64,000 nt of DNA from Diphasiastrum complanatum (GCA_029204225.1 CM055110.1:41833862-41897861), one strand, 5' to 3'. Positions 46,988 to 57,928 are shown, numbered from the stretch's first letter. The notes: generated by a model not told the origin, from the sequence alone. Made by a program: numbers and translations.

Positions 46988-48351
46988 TGATGGGGCAAGG
47001 GAGATAGGAAGAATGAGAACGGAGAAGAGAGCAAGAATATTGTGGAACCGCTCTCCCATTCTAATCGGCTGCTAGGTGCAAAAACAGTCTAATAGACAGC
47101 TTATGCTAAAGATGATTACACCTTTATACGTTCTGATTGCCCAATAGGATCTTAAAAATTAATTCATACTCTAAAAGAAGAGTACAGTCCACCGAAGAGA
47201 TTGGAAATGGTTTGTATGTGGTACTACTGAAATCAGATTCAACGTGAAGTATAGTTCTGAAATAAATGGAAGAGTACTATGATATCGCGAGTTTCTCAGG
47301 CATCAAAGACAGTCATCGTCTAATCAGAAACTGAGGAGTCATAAGGGTCCGTGTTCTGATCAGAGTGAGTAAACAAGCGCGATCAAACAACAATGAAAGT
47401 GCATTCAATCACAACAAGCATTCATCTACATTGGTGTACACAGATAAGAACGTGCTGCTGCTATATTACATTGAAGCACAATACAAATAGCAATTACAAC
47501 AAAAAATTGATGACCTAATTGGGAGGCTCAAATAATACGTCTCATGGACGGGGCAACCACTACTCTGTGCTTGGATGATCTATTTATAGATTTCATCCGT
47601 GTATTAATTACATTGAATGATTGTCACCTAATTAGAAAATCCGTTGTACTTGAAAGTATATGACTTTTGTGACAACTGCATATAGGCTATATGGTCAACA
47701 AATTAGTATCATTGATGCAGACGAGGACGTCGCTGGAACGTTCCTCGTTTATTTTAGATGACCTTCGGGATTCTTCTCTCTCTTCACACTTTATGCAAAA
47801 AGTCGAAGGTGCCCTTAAAAAGACGAAGATGTCTTTAAAGCAGTTTAACTCATGAAAGTAGATGACCTTCGCTTCGCATTTTTTGGGAAAATGCGAAAAA
47901 GCTGAAGGTGTTAAAAATAGAACTATGCAAGTGTCGCATTTCGAGGAAATGCAAAAAAATCGAAGCTGTTGAAAACATAGTGTATTTCTACAAACTGTCA
48001 AAAAAGCAATGTATTTCTGCAGACTTGTTCTAAATGCTAATTTTGTGGAAGTTGTTGAAGATGGCCAAGTCTTCAATGACTTCAAGTTATTGAACTTAAC
48101 ATCTGAACTTGAAATAATGATAGGATTGGTTACCCTTTGCTGGAGATCAGCCGGAAGCCCGTTGTAGACGTTCTTTAAATAAATTGGTTGTCTAAGTTTG
48201 TGATTTCTGCAGGTATCAGATGAGCAGACGTAGAACCATAGTTGGTTTCACCTGACCCTAGATCAATGATCATCAATAAACATGCAAGAAGAATCATGAA
48301 ATAGAAATTAGTCATTCACCAAGGAGACAATTGTGGGCTTAATTTCCAACA
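46988..48351 (-). repeat. 5' LTR of the family-A copia
   Basis: 1364 bp, plus ends TGATGGGGCAAGG and TTTCCAACA, immediately followed by the target duplication GGTAA at 48352. Pairs with 35311-36668. The primer-binding site beside it at 46975-46987 is not recognisable as the usual initiator-Met type. Confidence 0.9.
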
Positions 48352-48809
48352 GGTAATGGATATTTATTTTTGATAGTCACTTTATTAAGACCCTTGTAAT
48401 CCACACACATCTAGAAACCTCCATCTTTCTTTGCTTTAAGAATAACATGAGCACTCCATGGTGATTTACTCGGTTGTATATGTCCCATCCTCAGATAGTT
48501 TTCTATTTGATTTGAAATCTTTGTCTCCTCTTTCTAAGAGAACTTATAAGGTTGTCTAGAGATAGGTTGAGTTCCTGGAATTAACTCAATCATGTGGTCT
48601 ACTGACCTAGATGGTGGTAAACCATGAGGTAATTCAGATGGAAAAACATCCCTAAATTCATAAATGATCTGTTCTTTCATTGCTTGTTCATGATCTAAAT
48701 TTACTGAGTTAAGAATTGTTGAGAATTCACAACCATTTAGATTCATTTCAGGAACATCCACAACTGGAATAGCACATATTGAAAAAACTTCATATTCTGA
48801 ATAATCCAA
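48352..48809 (-). pseudogene. Gypsy element e reverse transcriptase, N-terminal part
   Basis: Reads FSICAIPVVDVPEMNLNGCE, IIYEFRDVFPSELPHGLPPS, RSVDHMIELIPGTQPISRQP and YKFS, then a stop, then degraded NQIENYLRMGHIQPSKSPWS-like and CVDYKGLNKVT-type sequence up to the copia insertion at 48352. It continues, after the copia, at 35310. Confidence 0.8.
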
Positions 48810-48849
48810 TTCTCCATTTCATTAACTGTAGAAATCTGATCCAACAGAT

Positions 48850-49660
48850 GTACAAAATTACTGTCAAATAATGTAACTACCTTATCACCCTCCTTGAAAG
48901 TGAGAACATGCTTCTCAAAATCAATTAACAGAGAAGGCGATTTGCTAAATAACCATTCATTACCTAAGATTAAATCAGTACGAGCTAGGTCTAAAACATG
49001 AAAATTAACTAATTATGTGTGTCCTTGCATCAAAACTAGGAGCTCCAGGACTTTTACGTTCCAAGTCTCCAACTCTGCTCCTGAAGCTAGATAAACTTTA
49101 TATCTATGGTTGCTGGCTTCAATTTCCAAGCTGAGTTTCTGCACAAGACAAGAATCAATAAAATTATGAGTTGAACCATTGTCCAATAAAATACTCAATT
49201 CTTAATCTTTAACTGTGCCAATTAAATGAAAAAGTTCATTAGGCAAGAAAGAAGTAGTACTAAAAGAACATTTACACTCACAATCAGTCAAGTTAATCTC
49301 CAAAGTCTTACCATTGCCTCCTGGGATCTCAATCATGTGAGCATACACTTTCTTCCTTTATGGACAAAATTTCATCATATGTCCAGGCTTCTTACAGACG
49401 AAACATAAAATCTCTTTCTTAGCCTTTTCCCGAAACATAGATTTCTTAAATCTCTTTCTCTTCGGCTTCCTGGGTTACAATGCTGCTTGATTTAATTCGT
49501 CAAAATATTTTGCTTAGTCTGAACCGCGCTTCTTACCCTTCTTGGTTTTCAAAGTGGTTGGAATTTGCGCAAACTGCTTCCTGGATGCCACCACTGTGGA
49601 ATCATATGCTTTCGCAATCCGAAACGCATCCTTGAGGTTTTGAAGCACATTTCGCCTGCA
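48850..49660 (-). pseudogene. Gypsy element e gag end and protease
   Basis: A zinc knuckle at about 49365-49410 reads LCFVCKKPGHMMKFCP (CX2CX4HX4C) followed by TAA. The protease at 49198-49013 reads SILLDNGSTHNFIDSCLVQK, a DNG variant of the retropepsin DS/TG active site. The gag N-terminal part between the zinc knuckle and the PBS is short (about 250 bp) and full of stops, so most of gag is deleted. Confidence 0.75.
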
Positions 49661-49675
49661 TTCGCTCTGATGCCA
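49661..49675 (-). other. Primer-binding site of element e
   Basis: The minus strand reads TGGCATCAGAGCGAA, an initiator Met-tRNA type site with C in place of T at the fourth position. It marks the inner edge of the 5' LTR. Confidence 0.75.
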
Positions 49676-50198
49676 CTATAAGGGAAGCCCCTTAGATCCT
49701 GCTTACAAATCACAAACACAATGACAACACACTATGGAGAAACCACCCAACCAAGTAGAAGCATCCAATCAATCTATAGAAGCCTCATCCCCAAGCCAAG
49801 GAACAAGAAGCATGAATATAGAGTGAGAGCCTAGCAATGAATCCACAACCATGATGAGGAGTAGGATGAGTTTGGACCCAATATATATAGAGCCAAAAGC
49901 ATCCTGGGCACATAGCCATGCATGGCCCTAAGTTTCCTATACATAGATGCACCTAGAATAGAGTCTTAAGCATGGACCTACTATCCATAGAATTGTTATT
50001 GCTAACTCTACACATACATACACTATATCATACCTTGTCTAAACTCCATTTAGTGTGTTCTGGGCCTCACAAGGATATTAGTTACTTTCGGGTCACGTCC
50101 AGTATGACGTGGCATAACTAACAGCTTGTTTCACTGGAGTACCGTGTATCCAAGACTAGGAGTATATTGTATCCTATGTACTGGTCATGGACATAACA
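49676..50198 (-). repeat. 5' LTR of gypsy element e
   Basis: 523 bp; the minus strand starts TGTTATGTCCATGACCAGTA at 50198 and ends at the PBS. TATA-like TCTATATATATTGGG on the minus strand near 49895. Its right half forms an inverted repeat with the adjacent plus-strand LTR piece 50199-50471. There is no partner 3' LTR, because element e ends in integrase at 33125. Confidence 0.8.
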
Positions 50199-50471
50199 AT
50201 CTATGTACAGGGAATTTAGGGCTATGCATGGCTATGTGCCCAGGTTGCTTTTGGCTCTACATATTGGGTCCAAACTCGCCCTACTCCTCATCATGGTTTT
50301 GAATTCATTGCCAAGCTCTCACTCTATATTCATGTTTCTTGTTCCTTGGCTTGGGGGTGAAGCTTCTAGAGTTTGATTGGATGCTTCTACTTGGTTGGGT
50401 GATTTCTCCATAGTGTGTTATCATTGTGTTTGTGATTTGTAAGCAAGATCTAAGGAGCTTTTCTTATAATC
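50199..50471 (+). repeat. Element d 3' LTR, second half
   Basis: Plus-strand sequence ATCTATGTACAGG to about CTTTTCTTATA. It continues the LTR begun at 32863-33124 and is collinear with the reverse complement of the element e LTR. Together the halves give about 535 bp, close to the 523 bp of the element e LTR. Host DNA resumes at about 50472. Confidence 0.75.
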
Positions 50472-51426
50472 TCTTAGAGTTTGCATCTCATTTTGTATGT
50501 AGATGTTGATTTTTCTACATTGGCAAGATTGTTGGTTTGCTCCTTATTGTAACCAAAGATCAGGGACATGGATTGGATCTTGAATGATCTGAAATCCTTC
50601 ACAGCCATGATTAATTGTCCACAAACATTTTGGAACATGCTCACACACCATTTTATCACATACATCTTGGGTCACCCAAATTTGGATCCTTTTACTAGGC
50701 TCAAACTTGAAACTTGCATCAATGATCCAACGTGCATGGTGATGGAAGTTTGCTTATGGTCCCAAGCTGCGAGAGCACTACATAAGGTGGGGGGAAGGAC
50801 CGGCTCCGAAACCCTTCCGCCCCGGAAGGGCCCGAGGAGCCGGGCTAACCCGGACGTAATCCCATTTTTTATTTTTATTTTTTTCGTTTTTTTTACATGC
50901 ACCTTCTGTCCAGAATGTGCATGTAAATTTGCATGCACATATTTACATGCACATTCTGCTTTGCAAAATGTGCATGTAAACTTTTGTTAAAAATTTTTGC
51001 AAAGATTCCTCCCAGTGAGCTGCCACCATTTCCTTTGTTAAAAATCAAAAATGGGATTACGACTATATAAAAATAAACACAAGGGTTTCTTCTTCTTCTT
51101 CCCAACTCTTCTCCAATCAAAAATTGACTATAGAAATTAGCACAGGATGACTTCATGCAAGCACAGTAACTCACTATATCAACTTCCAAATTGAATTTGA
51201 TCTAATTGATCTATACTATCGGAACATCTCTTTTGTTCTGTGCACATATTATATTTATTATACCAGACAGTTTACCAAACGGCAATAGATGTATCAACTA
51301 ACATCACCACCTGTAATGCAAACGTGACAAAGTTTGTAATAAAAATAAAGGGAAATCTCAGCTCAATTTGCTCGTACGGTAGAAATAGAGCTAAGAGAGA
51401 GTGGAGATGGTGATTTGCTATGATGT
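50472..51426. other. Spacer with GC-rich and AT-rich hairpins
   Basis: No gene. It holds a GC-rich stem-loop (50800-50843: CCGGCTCC pairs with GGAGCCGG, and inside it CCCTTCCG with CGGAAGGG). Two TTTACATGCACATTCTG-type hairpins follow at 50892-50927 and 50942-50980. An outer inverted repeat pairs 50854-50879 with 51038-51062. A TATA-like ATATAAAAATA near 51065-51075 is followed by a CTT-rich stretch. The right end is the 3' flank of the hydrolase gene. Confidence 0.65.
50854..51062. repeat. Inverted-repeat block, possible MITE
   Basis: Arms ACGTAATCCCATTTTTT... and the reverse complement of TTAAAAATCAAAAATGGGAT enclose about 160 bp with two internal palindromes of the same sequence. Size and fold-back form fit a miniature inverted-repeat element. 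No flanking target duplication was confirmed. Confidence 0.5.
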
Positions 51427-52973
51427 TCACTCTTGTTGTAAGAAAGAGAGAAGGCAGCTGTTGAATAACGTGGGTTTCTCCATTGGAGGCATGTGTCCAC
51501 ATTCTGGGATCACCACTAGCTCAGCTGTTCCTCGCATATGCCTGCATCATGCCAACATTGTTAATTTATATGTGATTTTATTATTGCTGCCTGCCAGACT
51601 GCAGAAATTCTCTTAACTAACAAAGCTAAAAAACCTTTTTCTCTCTACAGTTGTAGAGTCAACTGCAAATTGATATGTACTTATTTATGAGGTTTCCTCA
51701 ATTTGCCTTCTTTCTGCTAATTGAAATTACCGCAAACTGAGAGTGCAATTAAGACAGGGACCATGTGGTTTCTGTTAATATATAAGTAATTTCAATTGTA
51801 AGTTAAAGAAAAAATAAATGTCACAGATGGGCTTACTTTTCCAATTTATGTGCAAGATCCAGTTTGAAGACGCGATCCTGTTCGCCCCAAACGATAAGCA
51901 CGTCCTTACACACCCCACAATAAGCCCAAACCTCAACAACTATAGTAAGTAAGGTTCAATTTATTCTTTCAAATCTATACCTTGATCTGCGAGCATCAAA
52001 ATTCACGATGAGACAATATCGCATACCTGCTTAGTTAGCTGTGGGAGCGGCGTTGAGTTTTTTGAGCCTATTGTCAGTTCATCAAGCAGCTCGATTCGTT
52101 GCTTTTCGTTATAATGGTGAACCTGTTCATGAATTTCTAGCTGTTAATTCAAACTGATCACAGTAAAATTTTTTGGGAGCTTCTGATACGGCCCATCACA
52201 CCACTGATCACGAAGAAGCATTTCAATCCATGACTATAGATTAAAGATGAATTCTAATTTGTAAATAATAAGACATCTTCTGGATTGCAGATTTTTTGGC
52301 AATTAGACTTGAAGTAGAGACCTGCCTTTATTAAGCCCTCAAAAATAAAGTCAGGTACGAAGCGCAACTGTTTGTACATTGCACGATTTACAGATTTCTT
52401 GAAGACTTGAAGCTTATTGGACATGATAACTTCATGAATGTGCGACGCATTGAACTCCTTCAGCGTGTCATCGTTGGTGGATGGATCCATGCAGATTCCA
52501 GAGTCAACAATCACCAGCTTTTTCACGAGTTCGGGATACATGTTTGCCATGTGGAAGCCCACAAACCCACCATAGCTAAGGCCCACCACGAAGACTCCAC
52601 TATTGACATGTAGCTGATCTAGCATTTTATACATGCATTCTGCCTGGTAAATTTCTGTCCTCTGGCTGTTTGTAGTAAAAGACTTGCCAAAAAATAGTAA
52701 ATCTGGAATATAGAGATCATAATGCTTGGAGAAAATTGGTACTTGCTCCTCCCAGCTTGACATCCCCTCAACTCCAAAGCCATGGATCAGCAAGAGCACC
52801 GGTTTTTCCACTTTTTTGGCAACCGTGGACTGTCGCTGGGCCGGAACCCAGCAGTGCATGGTGGTACCATCGTTGAGATCTCTGAGCTCAGAATGCAAAC
52901 CCCATAATCTGAATCTCCAATACTTTCGGATCCGATCGAGCTTGACGAAGCTGACACCAAGGCATCCTCCCAT
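51427..52973 (-). CDS. Alpha/beta-hydrolase fold protein, 4 exons, 314 aa
   Basis: The only intact host gene recognised. Exons 52973-52322, 52136-52027, 51904-51837 and 51541-51427 join with GT-AG borders and compatible phases to 945 bp, 314 codons plus TGA. The start MGGCLGVSF is the first ATG of the frame. The oxyanion region is LLIHGFGVEGMSSWEEQ, the nucleophile elbow GLSYGG (Ser about residue 126), the acid WGEQDRVF (exon 3), and the histidine PECGHMPP (exon 4). The full triad and length fit plant serine hydrolases of the MhpC-like type. Substrate is unknown; soluble, with no signal peptide seen. The Gly-2 start could allow N-myristoylation, which is speculative. A truncated paralogue lies at 23872-25107. 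Confidence 0.88.
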
Positions 52974-53104
52974 TACGTCTACCCGTCTGACTCCTGCTGC
53001 AGCTTCGATTAAATCATCTGCAGGAGTCTGTCAGATGTAGTGCGATCAACATGAAAAGTGGTAGGACGGGTAGCTGAAAGAGGCACAGGCGGGCATTCTT
53101 GAGT

Positions 53105-53120
53105 CCTGGTTTATATTTTC
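53105..53120 (-). promoter_or_regulatory. Putative TATA region of the hydrolase gene
   Basis: The minus strand reads GAGAAAATATAAACCAGG about 135-145 bp upstream of the start codon, a plausible TATA box. A telo-box-like AAACCCTAACCC lies at about 53383-53395, some 400 bp upstream. Both are pattern matches only. Confidence 0.4.
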
Positions 53121-53677
53121 TCAATCATGCAGATCCTGTACCAATGCAGCTACTGCATCGGATTTGTCAGCTCAAGTTCCAGCAGGAATCAGCTGCTACA
53201 CAGTGCAGTGGTCCATGGATCGGCAGGTATAATTATGTACCTCGCCGGCACTTGTCGCACCTGTTCTAGAATCCCTCTTTTTTATACTTTTGCGTGTGTG
53301 TGTGTGTGTGTGTACACGTCTTCTCCTTTTTCAGCTCACTTGTTTCACTATTTTGTACCTGGGAACAACAAGATTCCTACAAAAACCCTAACCCTATATG
53401 CAGCTGCACCAAATATTCTATTACAAAACAACACATTTATTAGAATCCATGTTTTAAAGGCACAAGCTCACTCCGAACTAAAACCCTCAAAATGCAGTCC
53501 TAACAAAACAATGGAGAGTGAAAAATAGTTACTACTATATCTGTTAGCAAAAAAGAAACCATGTTTTCTAAAAACAATGTCTATTTTCAAAAGCCACGTC
53601 AATTACTTTTGGGTGACACCAAAAGAAAGACATTACATACGATAATACAAAGCTAGTTTAGTTCTTGTGTAGAAAAT

Positions 53678-53680
<3 letters not shown>

Positions 53681-53761
<81 letters not shown>
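53681..53761. repeat. Compound (TC)n(AC)n microsatellite
   Basis: (TC)n at 53681-53738 passes directly into (AC)n at 53738-53761. A smaller GT array lies at 53290-53313. Confidence 0.95.
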
Positions 53762-53762
<1 letters not shown>

Positions 53763-53764
53763 TT

Positions 53765-54165
53765 ATGGACTTGGCTATTTACATTCGCCACGTCCATTCA
53801 CATCTACTTTACTGTTACCTTTTATGCATAAGCGGGCCCTGGGCCCTCTATTTTATTGTTTCCTGACATTTAGACTGTATGGTTGGCCTTGGGCCCTATT
53901 ATTCATTTATTGAGATATTACCTTGGAGCCCTCTTGGAGGGCGCACTATTTTCCCTCCCAGTTGACTCTTATCCTCTGGACCCCTTTTTAGGGCTTCATG
54001 TTGGGTATAAGTAGGGCTCCAATGTCACTTTCATTTTTAGTTTTATGATATGGATCTCTCTCTTTTAGCCTCCTTAGTCTCTCTTTCTTGCTTTCTAGGA
54101 TTAAGTCTTGCTTTTGTGCTACGTTCTAGTTTAGCCCTAAACTACTTGTGGATCCATTCGTAACT
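53765..54165 (+). mobile_element. Plus-strand LTR fragment ending at a PBS
   Basis: A block with a TATA-like GGGTATAAGTAGGGCTCC near 54005 ends just before a primer-binding site. That layout is an LTR 3' portion (U3 end, R, U5). The left boundary is unknown and no partner LTR was found. Confidence 0.45.
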
Positions 54166-54178
54166 TGGCATCAGAGCA
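54166..54178 (+). other. tRNA-iMet type primer-binding site
   Basis: TGGCATCAGAGCA, the same variant as in element e, reading on the plus strand. It implies a plus-strand LTR element whose body is now lost. Confidence 0.65.
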
Positions 54179-54184
54179 CTTTCC

Positions 54185-54600
54185 TGAGCGATTTTTTTTT
54201 TTTTTAAGAAGAGCGCCCATCCTCCGTGCATACCTCCTTTCCTCAAGATCCATTGCTGTTTTATCATTTTTTTTTCCTACCCTCGCTACCCCTGCCCACG
54301 CTCCCTGCCCTCCATCGTTGTCCCATCTCTACCCTCCCTCTCTTCCCCGCTTTTTTCCTCCCTCTCGCTGCCTCTATCTCTCTCTCCCTACCCTCGCTAC
54401 CTCTCTTTCTCCCTCTACCCTCGCTATCTCCCTCCCTCTACCCTCGCCACCTCTCTCTCTCTCTCTCCCTCTACCCTCGCTACATCTCTATCCATCTACC
54501 CTCGCTGCTCCTCAGTCTCTCTCCTTACCCTCGCTGCCTTTCTCTTCCTCTACCCTCACTACCTCTCTATCCATCTGCTGTCGGTAAGGAATCTACTAAG
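54185..54600 (+). repeat. Pyrimidine-rich minisatellite-like leader
   Basis: About 400 bp of almost pure C/T on the plus strand built around irregular repeats of CTACCCTCGCTACCTCTC (seven or more units, from about 54278 to 54560). Open frames through it encode only Ser/Leu/Pro repeats. It sits where the leader and gag of the element primed at 54166 should be. Confidence 0.7.
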
Positions 54601-54699
54601 GCATCCATTTTCTTTTGCAAACTTGACAAAAAAGTGTAGACTGTAAGGCTCAAAGTCTGGATCTGAACAGCTAGGAAAAGCAACAAGTCAACAGTAGTA

Positions 54700-55240
54700 T
54701 GATGAAAGAATGGTTCTGGAACATAGATTCAAATGCTTACTTCAATCATCTTGAATTCACTAGACAATGCAACTTTAACTTTTCTTATGCCTTCATCATC
54801 ATTTCCTGTCAATATGATATCACAAACATAAAGAACCAATATGATGATCTTTCCATCATTACACTTGATGTACAAAAAAGGTTCATAAGAATTAATCACA
54901 AATCCAAGAGAGTAGAGATAGTTATGCAACCTAGAGTACCAAGCTCGATGTGCTTGCTTAAGGCCATATAGCCTCTTCCTCAAGTGAAAAACCTTGTCTT
55001 CCTCTCCATCCTTGATGAAAACCTCGGGTTGCAACATGTATATCTCCTCCTCCAGTTAGCCATTAAGAAATGGATTCATTACATCCATTTGAAAGAGATC
55101 CCATTTGAACAAAGTAGCAATACAAATGATCAATCTAATACCTTTAGTTTGAAAAAAATCTTTAGCAACAAGTCTAGCTTTGTACTTATTTATAAATCCA
55201 TCTTTGTAGTGGGTTTCTTTCCTTGCCTAACCTGAATCCA
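54700..55240 (-). pseudogene. Ty1/copia reverse transcriptase scrap (fourth family)
   Basis: The minus strand reads KYKARLVAKDFFQTKGI, WDLFQMDVMNPFLNG, stop, LEEEIYMLQPEVF, HLRKRLYGLKQAHRAWYSRL and NSYEPFLYIKCNDGK. The catalytic box is LYVCDIILTGND, with Cys in place of the first Asp of YVDD. A block of about 30 residues is missing after FFQTKGI. Flanked on one side by the element c LTR. Confidence 0.8.
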
Positions 55241-55278
55241 AGATCTAGTCAATCTAGCATCAAAGAGACGAAGTTAGT

Positions 55279-55964
55279 TGTCACGCGGAGGTTCGTTCCC
55301 ATGAGAGCGATAGTATAGTTCAGATTTCAACATGAATGGAGGATCTAACACTAACATCCATTAACACTAAGCATTAACACTACATCCATTAACTCTACTT
55401 CCATTAACCCTAAATCCACAACAATGATAGAAACTTACTCTTCTCTCTCTCCTTTTCTCTCTCACAAAAGCATAAGAAATAGCAATCCCAAAAATAATCA
55501 AATCCAACAATTAGCAAAATCCAAAGAAAGCATGAGAAATGGAGGAAAAGAGAGGAAAAGCAAGGACATTCATCAATCCATTTCTAAAGAGAACCAATCT
55601 ACTTTATTGAAATGAGAAAATGAACATGAGGAGCAACTCGAGTTGGTCCCTTTTTATAGTAGAGAGGAGGACCCTGGCCTCTGAATCCTATTGGTCCAGT
55701 CTTGCCTCTCTTTTTATTCAAATTTAAAAAAGTGTGGGAACCATCAAAATTGGAGGGAAATCCAACTTTATTCACTAACTTGACATTTAGGCCTTGCGAC
55801 ATTAAAAGTCCCGCAAAAAGGCCTAAAGTCCTTTAATTAACTTTTAACTAATCAATCAAATAACTATGTGATCATTGGGTTGGACTCACACACACAGGGT
55901 GCCAAATCCCTCTCACTTATTAACTAGGGTTAGGGTTGCCTTGGGATCCGCAAACCCTCCAACA
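55279..55964 (-). mobile_element. 3' LTR of gypsy element c
   Basis: Plus ends TGTCACGCGGAGG and CCCTCCAACA, 686 bp, TG...CA. On the minus strand it follows the purine tract GGTGGGGGATAC. Resembles the element a LTR in its TGTCA start, an AACACTA-rich segment and the AGCATAAG-type middle. The left edge is inferred from that comparison. Confidence 0.6.
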
Positions 55965-56014
55965 GTATCCCCCACCAAAACTGGTGGCGGTCCCACGACA
56001 CCTGCAATATGCAG

Positions 56015-57816
56015 TTATTGGAGACTTTTATTGGCTTCGCGCCGAATCTTAATTAAATGATACTGTACCTTCTCCATAAAGTCAAGACGTCTAGTATTGA
56101 AATCCAAATTATGCGGCAGGAAACAACGGTGGGCTCCGGCAATCCACTTGGAAGTTGTCCATGAGGTGAAGCGGGATTCCCAAGAGCCTCCCATCATAGC
56201 CGCACGGAAATACAGTCGAACAATCGGCAGCTGATCTTTGATTTGCTCTGAGGCCATCGACTTATTTGGATTAAATGCCAGGGTAGAAAGACAATCATCC
56301 CATTTGGTTGCCACTGACGCCAACAGAGTTAGATCTTTTGCAAACATTGCCAATTGTCGCACTGTTGGATCCGGAGAGTGGACATACTCTCTCTGATATG
56401 CCTGTAAGGCCCGGTGGAAATCCACTGAATATTCCAGCTGTAAGGTTGGTGGATGATTGGCCAATTGGACGTATGGATGGTGATTTTATCCATAGCCAAT
56501 CCCAAATCTTTCCATTTTTGTCTTCGCGGCATTGGCACGTAATAAGGACCTACCCGCAACTGGTGAGGGTTGGCGACGTAACTCCTATTGATTCCGAAGT
56601 TTTCTCAAAAATCGTGATTCTCCATGCCGGCTGCTCTCCCAGTGCAGGTATTTTAACCAATTCTTTGCCAGCCTCGATCTCGGAGGTCTTATTTGAGAAC
56701 CCATCCACCATGTGGATGCTGCTTTAAGAAGGTCTGGATCTGGTCCTCGACGCTGATGGGCCTTTTGAATAAATGGCATGTCCTTGATGCGGATGAACCC
56801 ACTTGTACTGCCGGTATAGTTGGCAGATGATCTGCTAGATCTGGAGCCCCCCCTGGTCCATGCTCAAATCAACCCCTGTATCCATTTGTACAGCTTCTTG
56901 GCACAAAGGGGAGCATTGCGGCATGACCGGGATGGGGATTTGTGGTCCGGCTTCCAACACTTGAGCGACAGCTTTGTCATAGGCATTGATGGTCTCTTTT
57001 GCCTTTTTCAACTCGGTTGAAGCTGTTCCTTTGAACCTATCAAAGCGGCCTTGGAATCCCTAAAGGGCCACTTTGTATGTTTCCCCTTTCTTGAACAAAT
57101 ATGCAATCTCCGTTGGTGTGACCAAATGATCGGGTATTTGTGTTTGCAGATACGCATCACGCTCAAGGGTGTCGCATCCAATTCACCTTGAAGCTGTGTG
57201 CGATCGTGTTCGGCCATTTGTCATTGCCCCTTCAGCAGCTGCACCTGTTGCTTGGCATCTTGCACTGCCTTCTCTATCTGATCCTGTGCGGTTGTCAAGG
57301 CATTTTGCAGGGAGCTGATGTAGGTTTCCAAGCGATCAGCTTGTTGCTGGGCCAATGTCTTTTCGCTTTCAGCCTTTTCTTCATGTTGCTTGGCTATCTT
57401 CACCTCTCGATCCAATTAGACAATTTTTTGACTGATCAGAGTGTTTTCAGATCCTAAAACAGAGATCCTTTGTTCCATTTCCTTTTTTTTATCCAGCATA
57501 GACTGGATCACTTGCCCAAGGCTTGAAACTAACCCAAGAGCATCACCAGAATCGACAATCATGGAGGTGGCAGCAGCAGGAGACCCTGATGGTACTGTTT
57601 CTGGTAGGCATGGAATAGGTGCCAAAGTCTCTTCTTCTTCAAAAATATCCTCGTCTTCAAACCCTTCAGGCACCGTGGCGTCGAACTGCTTTGGTGACTT
57701 GACAACTGTGTCGACCCGAAGTGTGGCTGAGCTACCTTGTGTGGGTGGTTATTGACTGGCATCTTCGACACCAACAGTAGCTTCATGGATATGCCCATTT
57801 CTAAGTCATTTTCCAT
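56015..57816 (-). pseudogene. Gypsy element c third ORF (ORF3), shorter copy
   Basis: About 1.8 kb between integrase and LTR. The acidic start region (GFEDEDIFEEEETLAPIPC) is followed by a long coiled coil (57640-57221: LDKKKEMEQRISVLGSENTL, KAESEKTLAQQQADRLETYI). The C-terminal domain has LRVGPYYVPMPRRQKWKDLG, MDKITIHTSNWPII, HSPDPTVRQLAMFAKDLTLL, PIVRLYFRAAMMGGSW and RRLDFMEKVQYHLIKIRRE. The SKW/QKW...DKIT...NWPII and R-[LV]-Y-[YF]-RAA blocks match element a; RAA also matches element b. The N-terminal domain of a and b is absent. Stops at the end of the coiled coil and a frameshift near 56460. Confidence 0.65.
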
Positions 57817-57928
57817 AAAAATACTGTGCTTCCGTTTTCTTATGCTGATGACTTCCTAACTTTTGCTCATCAGTCTTTCCTTATTATTATTTTTTTCTTT
57901 TTTTCAACTGTCTTTTTCCAAAATAAAG

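Larger units (their letters stand above)
35311..48351 (-). mobile_element. Family-A copia element inserted in element e (contains a nested element)
   Basis: A complete LTR element on the minus strand flanked by the 5-bp target duplication GGTAA (35306-35310 and 48352-48356). LTRs are 35311-36668 and 46988-48351. Internal order is gag, protease, integrase, RT, RNase H, interrupted in gag by the family-B element 40124-46413. Subtracting the guest leaves about 6.75 kb. The LTRs differ visibly by substitutions and small indels, so the insertion is not recent. Confidence 0.9.

Noticed and set aside
50800-50860. GC-rich hairpin as a Helitron 3' end
   Set aside because: A Helitron end needs a hairpin about 10-12 bp before CTRR; here the hairpin is followed by CTAACCCGG and no matching TC start was found.
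53381-53395. AAACCCTAACCC as telomeric sequence
   Set aside because: Fewer than two units; at most a telo-box promoter word.
54165-54639. Two overlapping plus-strand frames of about 140 aa rich in Ser, Leu and Pro
   Set aside because: They follow the pyrimidine-rich repeat in two frames at once; no domain and no start context.
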